A stretch of DNA of 64,000 bases from Notolepis coatsorum (Eukaryota; Chordata; Actinopteri; Aulopiformes; Paralepididae), in assembly GCA_963971535.1 (NCBI GenBank), contig OZ020601.1:19181814-19245813 (forward strand), written 5' to 3'. This document shows positions 45,343-57,435 of this stretch, piece by piece. How positions within the stretch are numbered: position 1 is the first letter of the stretch; each line of letters opens with the position of its first letter. A program made the translations under genes and the position numbers. The notes under the pieces are model-generated. The model was not told the origin of the DNA. It saw nothing but the letters and a program-made list of their open reading frames with translations, and made no database searches.

Positions 45343-45925
45343 CCTGATATTCTATATTCTATAATCATATTTCAAATTGCATGTGTCCGGATGGCAGAAT
45401 TCAGTACTGTATCTACAAAACCTTCTGTTTAATCATCTTCCATCTATTAATTTGCTTAGATTTTTCAGGTCTGGTCAATTTGAGCATGGTGTTATTCACA
45501 GTCAAAGATAAAAAAAAAATGTATTGATATTCATTACAATTGACTCAAAATAAAATGTTCATTCAATCAATCACCGCGCAGATTGATTGATTGAATGAAA
45601 ATGTTATTAACAGATTGCAGAATGGGTACAATACAGTACGGCTCAATACACTCAATTGTTAAGGGGATGCAGACCAGAGAAAGACTTTCGTCTTGTTTAC
45701 ATCAGGGTCCCCCATTTTCAATTCATAATGAATTGTAAGTAAGGGTGCACCTTGCACCGTGCAATCCATTCTTTGTGGATCTAGCCCACAGTATTTCTGA
45801 CACTGGGAATACATTCCCTGAGATTCATAAATGTCCCTAGAATCAGATACCAAGAACATGCAAATGTACCATATTAAAAAAAAGTCTGTAAATGTGTATT
45901 CTACATTCTTATGGAATGAATGAGA
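45343..45925 (-). mobile_element. TTAA-family element, copy E (partial)
   Basis: Shares tgtccggatggcagaattca, accttctgtttaatcatctt and gataccaagaacatgcaaat with copies C and D. Both ends are missing. Split by 45576-45735. Confidence 0.7.
45576..45735 (-). mobile_element. GATT-tailed retroposon fragment, second copy
   Basis: Matches 8937-9091 (cagattgcagaatgggtaca, agactttcgtcttgtttaca). The junction forms an inverted repeat ttcattcaatcaatc / gattgattgaatgaa at about 45558-45600. Confidence 0.75.
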
Positions 45926-46369
45926 TAAAAAAGAAATTATATAAAAAAATTATTTATTTAAAATTTAATAAATTTTGAGTTAATTTTCATAACGCGATAA
46001 TTTGCTGTGTAATTATTTAATCTAATTAACGCGATAAACTGACAGCCCTATTGAAAACATAACGTTACTGAAATGAATAAGGAATGCAATGTTCGCTAGC
46101 TTAGCAACGTATTTTTATTCAACTGTAGCTGAGTACTGAGGCGGAAGTGACAATTTTTCAAAGTAAAAGAAAACAGCTTTTTGCGCGACGGATAAATGCA
46201 ATTTCACGGAGAGAATATGTCTGTCTGGTGGCCATATAATACTGTATTATAGCTTACTTGAATGAACAAGTCTCCCTCCCCACTTTACCAGCGTATTTTC
46301 AATTCACAATAAACAAGTCTTTCTTTCACCAAAGTACAGACAGAGAATTAAAAGTACTCCCGTAGTCTC

Positions 46370-48838
46370 GCGAGAGGTGCAGAAATGGGATGTGACGTCA
46401 GAGGAGACGATCCGGTCAGTGTTTCACCACACAGACTGGATTGTGTTCCGCGACACAGATAACATTAATGCCTACACGGAGACAGTGCTGGACTATGTTT
46501 GTACTAGGGTGAAAGAAACAATCCCCACTACCAAAATGAAAGTTTACCCAAATCAAAAACCCTGGGTAGACAAATCCGTCCGTGAAGCTCTGAGAGAGCG
46601 CACCAAAGCATACAACGACGGCCTAGAGGCAGGCAACATGAATGACCACAAGGTGGCGCGATACAACGTAAGGAGGACAGTGTCAGAGGCCAAACGACGC
46701 TACAGGGATAAAATTGAACTCCAGTTTGAACAAGCTGACTCTAGAGCTATGTGGCAGGGGCTCAAAACGATGACAGACTACAAAGGCGCCTCCCTCAAAC
46801 TGAACAGTGACATCTCCTTAGCAAATGACCTCAATACCTTCTATGCGAGGTTTGATGCTGGTAATAACAACACCAGCTCACAAGCCTCGGCAATGGGGGG
46901 GGGGGGGGTCGGCTGCTGATGGAGGCGCAGTGTTCAGGGTAACAGAGCATGAGGTGAGGCGGACCTTTAAAAAAGTGAATATCAGGAAGGCAGCAGGTCC
47001 AGACGGCATCCCCGGCCGCGTCCTAAAAGTCTGTGCCGACCAACTGGCCCCAGTATTCACTGACATATTTAACCTGTCCTTAGGCTGTCATCCCCACCTG
47101 CCTGAAGAAGTCCACTATTATCCCTGTACCCAAAAAATCCAAGCCTGCTTGCCTCAACGACTACCGCCCTGTAGCTCTCACCTCCATAGCCATGAAGTGC
47201 TTCGAGAAGCTAGTAAAGGGCTACATCTGCTCCTCCCTCCCCATCAACATGGACCCCCTGCAATTTGCATACCGCCCCAACAGGTCCACGGAGGACGCCA
47301 TATCCCATGTGCTGCACACAGCAGCATCACACCTGGACAAGAGGCAGGGGAACTATGTGAGAATGCTATTCATCGACTACAGCTCGGCATTCAATACCAT
47401 AGTCCCCTCCATACTCATAGCCAAGCTCAGGGACCTGGGCTTGGGCTATGACCTCTGCCAGTGGGTCTTGGACTTCCTGACTGGCAGACCCCAGGTGGTG
47501 AGAGCAGGCAACTGCACCTCCTCATCCATCACCCTCAACATAGGGGCCCCCCAGGGCTGTGTTCTGAGTCCCCTCCTCTACTCCCTGTACACACACGACT
47601 GTGTGGCTCAGCGGAGTAGCAATACAATCGTCAAATTTGCTGACGACACAGTGGTGGTGGGCCTGATCTCTGCCAACGACGAGAGGGCCTACCTGGAAGA
47701 GGTCAAGGTCCTGGCGGGATGGTGCCAGGAAAACAGCCTCTCCCTGAACGTCAGCAAAACAAAGGAGATGATTGTGGACTTCAGGAGGTCGGGGGTCAAG
47801 GACTACAGCCCCCTCAGCATCGACGGGGCACCGGTTGAGAGAGTCAACAGCTTTAAGTACCTCGGAGCCTACATATCCGAGGACTTGACATGGACCACAC
47901 ACATTAACAGTGTTGTGAAGAAGGCACGACAACGCCTCTACTTCCTCAGGCGCCTAAGGAAGTTCCAAGTCAGCCAGAAGATCCTTAAGAACTTCTACTC
48001 ATGTACAATAGAGAGCATCTTGACCGGCAACATCACCTCCTGGTTTGGGAATAGCACTGCACAAGACCAAAGCAGACTACAAAGAGTGACACGTTCAGCC
48101 GAACGCACAATTGGAGGGGGGCTCCCCACCCTCCAGAACATTTACTACAAGCGTTGCAAGGGCAAGGCTAAGAGAATCATTAAAGACTCCAGTCACCCGA
48201 ACAACTGCCTCTTTGAACTGCTGCGGTCAGGCAAGCGATACAGGAGTCTCAAGGCGAGCACAGAAAGACTCAGAAGAAGCTTCTATCCCCAGGCCATCAG
48301 GCTGCTAAACGAACAATGAATGAACACTACACAACAACAACCACCAAACGCACATAGCACACACATCCACACGCACACACTCACTTTAAACAAACACACT
48401 GTAGCACCCACTCCACACACTTATAGCACACACCCACTTTAAACAAACACACTGTAGCACCCACTCCCCACACTTTATATTTATGGATGAAGGATTGCAC
48501 TACAACTCGTACACCTTACTGTAAATTGTACCTAAAATTGTACCTCATCCCATTTCTGCTTTGCACTAGATAGTACTGTACATTAGTACACTGCATAGTA
48601 TTGTGTATTGTATATTATATGGTAACTCAGAACATTGTACATATGTCTATACCGAACACTGTGACCTCATTTTCTTCTTCTAAATTCATGCTATATTATG
48701 TTATTATGTTATTTGATACTATCTTGTCTAGCACAGTCTCTGGAGCGTAACAGTAAGAAGCATTTTGTATGAAAGTATTCTGTACTTCTGTATGACAACT
48801 ATTAAAGAACTTGAACTTGAACTTGAACTTGAACTTGT
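46370..48838 (+). mobile_element. Rex1/Babar-type LINE, 5'-truncated, best preserved copy
   Basis: Non-LTR retrotransposon lacking the endonuclease domain. Coding part 46377-48319, then a 3' UTR with CA-rich tracts, ending in (TTGAAC)n at about 48808-48836. Its 3' UTR recurs in reverse at 25036-25136. Target duplication is not clear (gtctcgcg at 46366 and gtctcacg at 48837 are only partly alike). Confidence 0.85.
46377..48319 (+). pseudogene. Rex1-type reverse transcriptase
   Basis: Encodes the LINE polymerase that copies its RNA at the target site. In order: linker (NQKPWVDKSVREALRERTKA), a G run at 46893-46907 causing a frame shift, KAAGPDGIPGRVLKV, a second frame shift near 47083, then an uninterrupted 375-residue frame from 47192. 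That frame holds [16 protein letters not shown], motif [12 protein letters not shown] (about 47371), [20 protein letters not shown], the catalytic FADDT (about 47634-47648), [32 protein letters not shown] and the end [13 protein letters not shown]. With the endonuclease missing and two shifts it cannot be active. Motif A of the SSAFNT type fits Rex1. Confidence 0.9.
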
Positions 48839-49126
48839 CTCACGCCGTCCCAACGTTGCTCGCCTGTTATCAACACAAAGGCACAGTGATGAATGAGGAA
48901 GTCAACAGACCACCGCCCGTCGACTTTGCGCCTCCTGGCGGCATAAAACAGAACAGCAGCCTGGTTTCCTAATGAATTCCAATGACGTGACATCACCAAT
49001 GCGCCCGTCGCGGCAAAGTGTCCATGAAAACTAAAGGCTTCATCTGTAGGCCTCCCAGATATTCATATTGCCAATTTCAAACATGAGACTGTTCAATTTG
49101 TTGACATTTGCTGCTAGGAAATCCTG

Positions 49127-49805
49127 TTGTTTTGGATCAAGGATGAGGTCCCATCAAAGAGGTCATGGCACAATATCATAATGGAATGCATTCCCTGTGA
49201 GTATATCACGTGCATGCTGCATTCCAAGTTGGACACTTTTTATGAAATATGGGACCCTTATCTGTCACATATTGGACCTGCGCTATCCACCACTGTACTC
49301 GCCGGATTTCCCCATTACCCATAACCTCCCAATAGACCAATGCTGCCTTGTTTTGGCTGATTGTGCTGGCATTGTTGCCAAGGGAACCGTAACTGATGCA
49401 AAGGTGCTTACATATACACGTACACACGCTCACACCACACATATACGCATGCACACACATAGAACACACATCACTCACACACATGCAACATGCAAGCGTA
49501 AATTACACAGGCATATCAAACATTCACACATAAAACACGCACATAGGTAAGGCACACGCACACATGGGTAGGTAGAACACACATATATATAGCACACATA
49601 GATAATGCACACACATAAGAGCCACATTTATTTTTAATTTTATTTTTATTATTTTACTTTCTTGTTTGCCTGTCTTGTACTGTTATTATTGTTGTCGTCG
49701 TTGTTGTTATTGTTACTATTATTATTATTATTGTTAATGTTATTGTATTGTGATGTCTTGTTCTATGTTGAAAAATGGAAAATAAAAACATTTATAAAAA
49801 AGAAC
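49127..49805 (+). mobile_element. L1-type LINE 3' end
   Basis: 49127-49320 translates to the C-terminus of an L1-type ORF2 (ECIPCEYITCML, FYEIWDPYLSHIGPALS). It is followed by a 3' UTR holding CA-rich microsatellite (about 49420-49620) and a TTATTG-rich stretch, ending aataaaaacatttataaaaa. Confidence 0.65.
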
Positions 49806-50037
49806 ATATATATATATATACCAGTTATAGCACCTTTAACAGTCTGGATTCCACAACCACCTAATGCAACAGATGTTGGTGAAACAAGCATCCTGGTAGA
49901 TCCCTGTAAAGTGGCGCATTTGTAGAACCTCCTGGTAGTCCATTTCACTGGAGAACTTCACCGGCATTTGCAATACAGGATATTCCAGCAACGTGGTGAC
50001 CAGTGGGAGCCATGTATGTTGTGTGCAGTTCTCTTAC

Positions 50038-50103
50038 AGGTAGGACTGAAGTAGATCCACAGCCTCCGTTTGCTGAAAGTGCTTGGCAAAGTCCAGAGCG
50101 GTC
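50038..50103 (-). CDS. ythdc2: YTHDC2 exon, end of the ankyrin repeats
   Basis: A 66-bp coding exon read on the minus strand, bounded by acceptor tttgtttcag (upstream) and donor gtaagag. With the last two bases of the previous exon it completes a Trp codon and continues TALDFAKHFQQTEAVDLLQS, then Y and a split codon. This matches the second ankyrin repeat that vertebrate YTHDC2 carries inside its helicase core (mammalian form, from memory: ALDWAKHFGQTE). YTHDC2 is a 3'-5' RNA helicase with a YTH m6A-binding domain, acting with MEIOC in germ cells to control entry into and progress through meiosis. Exon length, phase (2 to 2) and sequence agree. The next downstream exon is not found below 50038 in this window. 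Confidence 0.92.
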
Positions 50104-50224
50104 CTGAAACAAACGCAGACACACGGCGCTCACAAGCTTTTCTTCATGGAACAACAAAAAACTTGTTTAATGGACCAGGCAATTAGACATTAGCTATTTT
50201 TGAAGATTACAAATGTGAATAATT

Positions 50225-50425
50225 CTTATTTTGTTTTTCTTATTTCTTTTGTTTTCTGTTTTGGGGCCTTAATTTGTTAAGAATATAGGACAGGCATGTA
50301 TAAGCATTATGCTTCAGCCTGTACCTTTTCAGTCACTGTCAAATCAAAGACCATTGAATGATTTTGCATATTGTATTGTGTGTGATGACTGAATAAAACG
50401 ACTACTACTAATACTACTACTAGTA
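50225..50425 (+). mobile_element. L2-type LINE 3' end in a YTHDC2 intron
   Basis: Contains caggcatgtataagcattat, gcttcagcctgtaccttttc and gtgatgactgaataaa followed by (ACT)n, the usual 3' end of fish L2-like LINEs. Confidence 0.55.
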
Positions 50426-50449
50426 CAAAGCGGGCTAACATTAAAAAGG

Positions 50450-50592
50450 AACGCGCCAACACGCACAAATGAATGGAAGCGGATACGGACCAGCTAGCCT
50501 AGCTGTTGGCCAAAAACACCTCTCCCGGAGTTTTAAGCTAGGCTAGTGGTCCGTATCCGCTTCCTTTCATTTGTGCATGTGGGCGTGTTACA
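50450..50592. repeat. Hairpin (54-bp arms) in a YTHDC2 intron
   Basis: Left arm 50450-50504 and right arm about 50536-50592 are inverted copies (agcggatacggaccagctag at left, ggtccgtatccgcttcc at right; outer cacgcacaaatga / tcatttgtgcatg). Loop about 30 bp. A MITE-like snapback. Confidence 0.8.
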
Positions 50593-51073
50593 GAGAGGAG
50601 ACATGCTGTGAAAACAGCAGAAGGAACTAACATCGCAGTCACATATCCGCAAAAAAAGTAGCTTGAATCGAATGTCCTTAACATTTTTTTTATCTAGTTT
50701 TTAATAGTAAAATTCTCCTCTCTGAACACTTTATTTACATAGGACATAAAATATTTAGAATTTCTATTGTGCAACTATGTCATGTAGCTTTAAAATGTAG
50801 AATCTGGTTCATCTGATGAATGTGATGTTATGCAGCACCTTAAACTTTACAAGGTTCTATTGAGACATTCCACGGCAACCCTTCATTGATTATATAGTGG
50901 CAATGAATCTCCTCACAACTCTTAGCTCCTCACAACAGCTAGGTCATACCTGTTATGAGATCATCAATAATCACTTTGTAAAGCAGCGTTGTACTATTAT
51001 TAATATCTATACTGGTCATGTATTATGTTGTGTTGTTTTGTTTTTATGCGAGTGTGTATGTGTGTGTAACGTT
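50593..51073. other. YTHDC2 intron sequence, nothing recognised
   Basis: AT-rich, with no exon-like segment on the minus strand. Confidence 0.45.
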
Positions 51074-51143
51074 AGTACCTTCTTTGTTTTAGAATACTTG
51101 ATATCATAATATCATATCAAGTATTACAAAAACAAAGAAGGTG
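51074..51143. repeat. Hairpin next to a minisatellite
   Basis: Arms of about 31 bp (accttctttgtttta..gaatacttgatat and its inverse) around a cataat centre at about 51105-51112. Directly abuts the tandem array on its right. Confidence 0.85.
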
Positions 51144-51148
51144 TATTA

Positions 51149-51870
51149 TCTACCAAGACAGGTCTGGAGAAACTCAACAGTATACTGTACACACCACATC
51201 TACCAAGACAGGTCTGTAGAAACTCAACAGTATACTGTACACACCACATCTACAAAGAGGTCTGGAGAAACTCAACAGTATACTGTACACACCACATCTA
51301 CCAAGAGGTCTGGAGAAACTCAACAGTATACTGTACACACCACATCTACCAAGAGGTCTGGAGAAACTCAACAGTATACTGTACACACCACATCTACCAA
51401 GAGAGGTCTGGAGAAACTCAACAGTATACTGTACACACCACATCTACCAAGAGAGGTCTGGAGAAACTCAACAGTATACTGTACACACCACATCTACCAA
51501 GAGGTCTGGAGAAACTCAACAGTATACTGTACACACCACATCTACCAAGACAGGTCTGGAGAAACTCAACAGTATACTGTACACACCACATCTACCAAGA
51601 CAGGTCTGGAGAAACTCAACAGTATACTGTACACACCACATCTACCAAGAGAGGTCTGGAGAAACTCAACAGTATACTATACACACCACATCTACCAAGA
51701 GAGGTCTGGAGAAACTCAACAGTATACTATACACACCACATCTACCAAGAGAGGTCTGGAGAAACTCAACAGTATACTGTACACACCACATCTACCAAGA
51801 GGTCTGGAGAAACTCAACAGTATACTGTACACACCACATCTACCAAGAGGTCTGGAGAAACTCGCAGTAT
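51149..51870. repeat. 48/50-bp minisatellite in a YTHDC2 intron
   Basis: About 15 copies of a unit containing ggtctggagaaactcaacag, tatactgtacacaccacatc and taccaaga, with 2-bp variants (gaggtc, gagaggtc, gacaggtc). 48 is a multiple of three, which explains the long open frame across it; it is not a gene. Confidence 0.95.
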
Positions 51871-52014
51871 AAAAAGTTACTCAAATCCAACCCACACATC
51901 AGATCAAAACCAAAGTGCAATACCAAGCAGGGCTCTGTTGCAGAGAGGCCGTTGTTTTGGCATCATTACAGACCCTACCTTCGAGTGTCCACAGTAACAT
52001 TAGGGATATCCTAC

Positions 52015-52141
52015 CAGCCGTTGTTGGCCTTGACGTTAATGCTGGCCCCCATGCTGAGCAGCTGCTCCATCTCGCTGAGGAAGCCCCGGCCAGCCGCCGC
52101 CATCAGAGGGGTGGCCGTGGTCTCGCTGTGCATGTAGTCAA
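52015..52141 (-). CDS. ythdc2: YTHDC2 exon, first ankyrin repeat
   Basis: A 127-bp minus-strand exon with acceptor tcctgcag and donor gtaggata. With the G left over from the upstream exon it begins V-DYMHSETTATPLMAAAGRG and continues FLSEMEQLLSMGASINVKAN, then NG and the first two bases of a Trp codon. This is the ankyrin insertion of YTHDC2 (vertebrate form: SET.AT.LMVAAGRGF). The ankyrin repeats are known to bind the XRN1 exonuclease. Phases match both neighbours: 1 upstream and 2 downstream. No stop, no frameshift, and substitutions are conservative, so the exon looks functional. Confidence 0.95.
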
Positions 52142-52169
52142 CTGCAGGAGAATGGAGAGGAGTAGGTTC

Positions 52170-52640
52170 AGGAGTAGGTTCAGTAAAACACTGCATGGTT
52201 TGGTTCAGTAAAACACTGCATCAATCAATCAATCAATCAAATGTATTTATATAGCGCATTTAGACATGACACTTGTCAACCAAAGTGCTTCACATAGCTA
52301 AACACAAAGAAAAGTGCTAAAGTATAGAATAAACAGAAAATAAAACAACCAACGGATAGACAAGGAAACAAAACAACACGTCAACAAGCAATGCAAGAGT
52401 CAGAGTGAGTCAGGGAAGGCCAGGCAGTATAGATGGGTTTTGAGTTTCGATTTAAAAGACTCGATAGTACTGCATAGTTTGGTTCAGTATTCAAAACACT
52501 GCATGGTTTGGTTCAGTATTCAAAACACTGCATGGTTTGGTTCAGTAAAGCATGGTTTGGTTCAGTAAAACACTGCATGGTTTGGTTCAGTAAAACACTG
52601 CATGGTTTGGTTCAGTAAAACACTACATGGTTTGGTTCAT
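52170..52640. repeat. 25-bp minisatellite split by a retroposon
   Basis: Units of tggtttggttcagtaaaaca..ctgca occur at about 52165-52220 and again at 52480-52640. A retroposon (52221-52478) lies between them. Confidence 0.85.
52221..52478 (-). mobile_element. AATC-tailed retroposon 3' end
   Basis: Begins (AATC)n then aaatgtatttatatagcgca and ccaaagtgcttcacatagct, a common 3'-end type of fish retroposons, inside the 25-bp array (flanked by actgcat). A related AAT-tailed piece (catttatatagcacctttca) is at about 52662-52760. Confidence 0.65.
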
Positions 52641-52894
52641 ATTGTCAAGTCTATCATCGACTAAATAATAATAATAATAATCTTCATTTATATAGCACCT
52701 TTCATACACGGAGTGCAACTCAAAGTGCTTAAAAGAGACACGTCTTCTTTAAACAAGTCAAGAAGAAACAACACAATAAGTCAAGAAAAAACAAGAATAC
52801 CATAAGGTCCAAAAAATTATAATAAACTCAAAATAAATAAATGAATGCATGCATGCAACACTCCCAGACAAAGACAAAGAAAAATCAGTCATAC

Positions 52895-53030
52895 CGCTGA
52901 CGTTCTCGTTCAGGGTGAGGTTGAAGAGTTGTACGAAGCCGTCAGGGTCCTGGTTGAGGAAGATATCAGAGATGCAGGTGTCCATCTCCTTCACCAGCCA
53001 CGGGGCGAGGGACACCACGTCCTTCTCGTT
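52895..53030 (-). CDS. ythdc2: YTHDC2 exon upstream of the ankyrin repeats
   Basis: A 136-bp minus-strand exon with acceptor gtgtttgcag and donor gtatgac. It encodes NEKDVVSLAPWLVKEMDTCI, then SDIFLNQDPDGFVQLFNLTL and NENVS plus one base. Mammalian YTHDC2 has a closely similar helix-rich stretch (EPWLIKEMDACLSDIW) immediately before its ankyrin repeats, between the two RecA-like helicase lobes. 45 codons plus one base, phase 1 into the next exon, where G+TT gives the expected Val. The two introns in the window are 753 and 1911 bp. The upstream exon (linker and first RecA lobe) is not seen between 53031 and 64000. Confidence 0.95.
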
Positions 53031-54740
<1,710 letters not shown>

Positions 54741-54743
54741 AGG

Positions 54744-55768
54744 ATGCAGGATGTCCAGGTAGTACCAAGCCCTCCCGAGCCACCTTTGAACTGCCCAACA
54801 CCAGAGCAGACCTCCACCCCCAAAGCAGGAAGAAAAAGGAAGGCAACCATAACCTCACTGAGGTCAAAACTGAGGGCGACAAAAGATCAACTGGAAATCC
54901 AGTCCCGAAAATACTCTAACCTAACGAAGCAGCTTAGAAGGCTACAAGAAAAAACAAAAAAGGACCAGCACCTTTGATAGGCACCATTGAGAAGAGAGCC
55001 ACCCACCGGAGAGAGCCCAAGACCCTGCCCAACAACAGCCAGAGACGATTGATGGGACATGTTGTGAGTCGTTTCTTGCACCAGGATGACAACGCAACCG
55101 TCATCAATGGCAAAACAGGGGAAGTCCGCAAGAAAGGACAAGTGTTCAGGAAGAGGGCACTGACTGACACTATGGAGAGACTACATGTTACATTTTTCAG
55201 TCAGCATCCTCGCTACAATCTCTCAAGGGCTCAGTTCTGCAGACTGAAGCCCTTTTTGACCGTGAGACCCAACGTTTCCCAAAGAGAAACCTGTGCCTGC
55301 AAAATCCACGAGAATTTCCAATTCAAAATCAAGAAGCTTCACCAGCTTCGGATTGTTGCCACACCATCCACAACTGAAATAGTTGAGTCCTGTGTCTGCA
55401 GCTCAAGTGATATGGAATGCATGTACAGAAGTTGCATTCAATGCCAAGGCAAAACCTTCTCTACAACTATTGATCCATCAACCAAGGGAGACATAATTTC
55501 CTGGGACCAGTGGGTTACCCGGACAGGTAAAATCACAAAAAGGGAAAAGATGGTGCACTGGAGGAGACGAATGTCAAAAACACAGCACTGGAGAAGACAC
55601 ACATCTATCGACAAACTTGTTGACCTCACTCAGGACCATGTAAATAAACTGGCCATTCATGTGTATAACATCCAGCACCAGTTCCAGAGGCTGAAGTCAC
55701 TCAAGGAGAGCCTTACTGAGAAAGAGGTGGCCGTCCACATTGATTACAGTGAGGTGACCACCCACACT
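54744..55768 (+). pseudogene. Transposase-like gene of unassigned family, N-terminal part
   Basis: 54744-54970 encodes a proline-rich start and a basic coiled coil (TSLRSKLRATKDQLEIQSRK). A proline-rich block with TPEQTSTPKA is duplicated just upstream (54663-54743 and 54768-54842). After a frame shift near 54970 the frame runs to 55768: RRLMGHVVSRFLHQDDNA, RYNLSRAQFCRLKPF, a cysteine-rich part (TCACKIHENFQ, ESCVCSSSDMECMYRSCIQC) that may bind zinc, and VAVHIDYSE. HIDYSE and the later SDGPTSQYRNK look like the first two aspartate motifs of an RNase-H-fold transposase. I cannot name the superfamily. Interrupted at 55769 by a fold-back element; resumes at 59350. Confidence 0.6.
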
Positions 55769-55844
55769 ATTGTAATCTATACCATTTATTTTTATTTATT
55801 TATTATTTATTCCGCCGATTTTTGTCCAGTAACTCCTGCCAGAG

Positions 55845-57047
55845 CTTTCGCACCACACACAAGTGTAAGGTATCAAAACGACCGACTTGAGGGCGGCTAA
55901 GTGGCGCAGTGGGCAAGGCCTGGGTTTGAGCCCAGCTCTCTGCGTTGCTTCCGGCTTGGCTGGTCGTTCATACTAATACAATTGGCAGTATTAGGAGGTG
56001 GGAAAGCCGGTGGGGATCGGCCGTTGTGGACAGCGACTCCTACAGGTCGGTTGGTGCGTCTGTACGCCTATATATTAATGCCAGCCCAAGAGTGGCTTCC
56101 GCGTTTCTCTGATTGGCCGCGACGCCCCACATGACAACGCCTAGCACCGCCCTGCGGCAGAGCGGCAGCGGCGCATAGGTTGCCGCGCCATTATGCATTC
56201 GTAATCCCCCCTGTTTTAACATTGATGGTTAGCTCAACTCGTTCCTCAGCTTGCTGTGGAGCCTGCGGTCAGTTGGTGACAAGATCGAATCACTTCAATT
56301 TTTTTTTTTTTTTCTTTTTTTTTGTTTAATTAATTTATCATCTCTCTATATAAACGTAACTAGCGTCTGTCTTTCTTTCGCCGGTTAAGTTTAGGCATTC
56401 TTTCACCGGTTAAGTTTAGGCATTCTTTCGGAGTTGGTTAAGGTTAGAGTTTGTCTTAGAGCATGGCAATAGAATGCCTGTTTTTCTTTCGCCGGTTAAG
56501 TTTAGGCATTCTTTCGGAGTTGGTTAAGGTTAGAGTTTGTCTTAGAGCATGGCAATAGAATGCCTGTCTTTCTTTCGGCGGTTAAGTTTAGGCATTCTTT
56601 TGGAGTTGGTTAAGGTTAGAGTTTGTCGCAGAGCATGGCAATAGAATGCCTGTCTTTCTTTCGCCGGAGCAGCAGCCTATTTCCGCTCTGCCGCGCGCCG
56701 CGGTCACATGGGCGCCGTGGCCAATCAGAGAAACGCGAAGCACTCTTGGGCTGGCATTAATATAGACGCCGCCTGCACAGCAGAATCAGGAAGTAACGGG
56801 GGCAGCCACTGAGAGATTGCGCTGTACAGGTGAAAAGATGCGACGGCTGCCTCCTTGTGTACCGGAGGGGACACGTGATGCAAGGCTTCGTCATCACTGC
56901 AGCCGACCAGTGGGAGGCATGGTCTGGAAACATTCGAGACAGGGGAGGGGTGAATTGAAGGGAGAATTGGCGAGGCGAAATTGGTATGGGAGAAAAATAG
57001 AAAAGAAATGGGAGAAAAAGTGGATAAAAAAAACAAAAACTACCAGC
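55845..57047 (+). mobile_element. tRNA-derived SINE, copy 3, itself interrupted
   Basis: From about 55892 it reads gggcggctaagtggcgcagt and a B-box-like gggtttgagccc. The body matches copy 1 (gtggacagcgactcctacag; then caggaagtaacgggggcagc; gaggggacacgtgatgcaag) and ends in an A-rich tail at about 57040. A TIR element at about 56059-56790 splits it. It sits between agctt repeats inside the left arm of the fold-back element. Confidence 0.75.
56059..56790. mobile_element. TIR element inside SINE copy 3
   Basis: Inverted arms of about 60 bp: tatattaatgccagcccaag / cttgggctggcattaatata and cgtttctctgattggcc / ggccaatcagagaaacg. Inside, at about 56363-56665, are three tandem ~91-bp units (ctttcgccggttaagtttag, gcattctttcggagttggtt). 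No ORF. Confidence 0.75.
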
Positions 57048-57128
57048 TTGGTCCAACTCGAGTTGCTATAACTTTTTGGAAAGTTTCACTGCACCGTTTG
57101 GCTACAAATCGGCGGGAAATGTTGGTCA

Positions 57129-57435
57129 TAAGGAATGAATTGCAGAACATTCTAGAACATTTGTGATGTCACAGTATGATGTCACAATAGAACATTCTAA
57201 AACATTTGTGATGTTACAGTATGATGTCATAATAGAACATTCTAGTACATTTGTGATGTCACAGTATGATGTCATAATAGATCATTCTACAACATTTGTG
57301 ATGTCACAGTATGTCATAATAGTACAATGCTAGAACATTTGTGATGTCACAGTATGATGTCATAATAGAACATTCTAGAACATTTTTGATGTCACAGTAT
57401 GATGTCATAATAGAACATTCTAGAACATTTGTGAC
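57129..57435 (+). repeat. ~44-bp tandem repeat in the left fold-back arm
   Basis: About seven units of tgatgtcacagtatgatgtc + ataatagaacattctagaac + attt. The inverse units are at 58290-58335, 58840-58870 and 59017-59165. Confidence 0.9.

Larger units (their letters stand above)
45244..46050. mobile_element. hAT-type MITE with nested insertions
   Basis: Perfect 8-bp duplication TTGAAAAC (45236-45243, 46051-46058). Ends TAGTGCTGTC and GACAGCCCTA (9 of 10 inverted). Sub-terminal taatta/atcgc repeats are typical of a common fish hAT MITE. It contains a TTAA-family fragment, which contains the GATT-tailed retroposon. Confidence 0.9.

Noticed and set aside
51141..51872. 243-residue open frame made of repeating ETQQYTVHTTSTKR units
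   Set aside because: It is the translation of a 48-bp minisatellite in a YTHDC2 intron on the opposite strand; unit length is a multiple of three, so it stays open by arithmetic.
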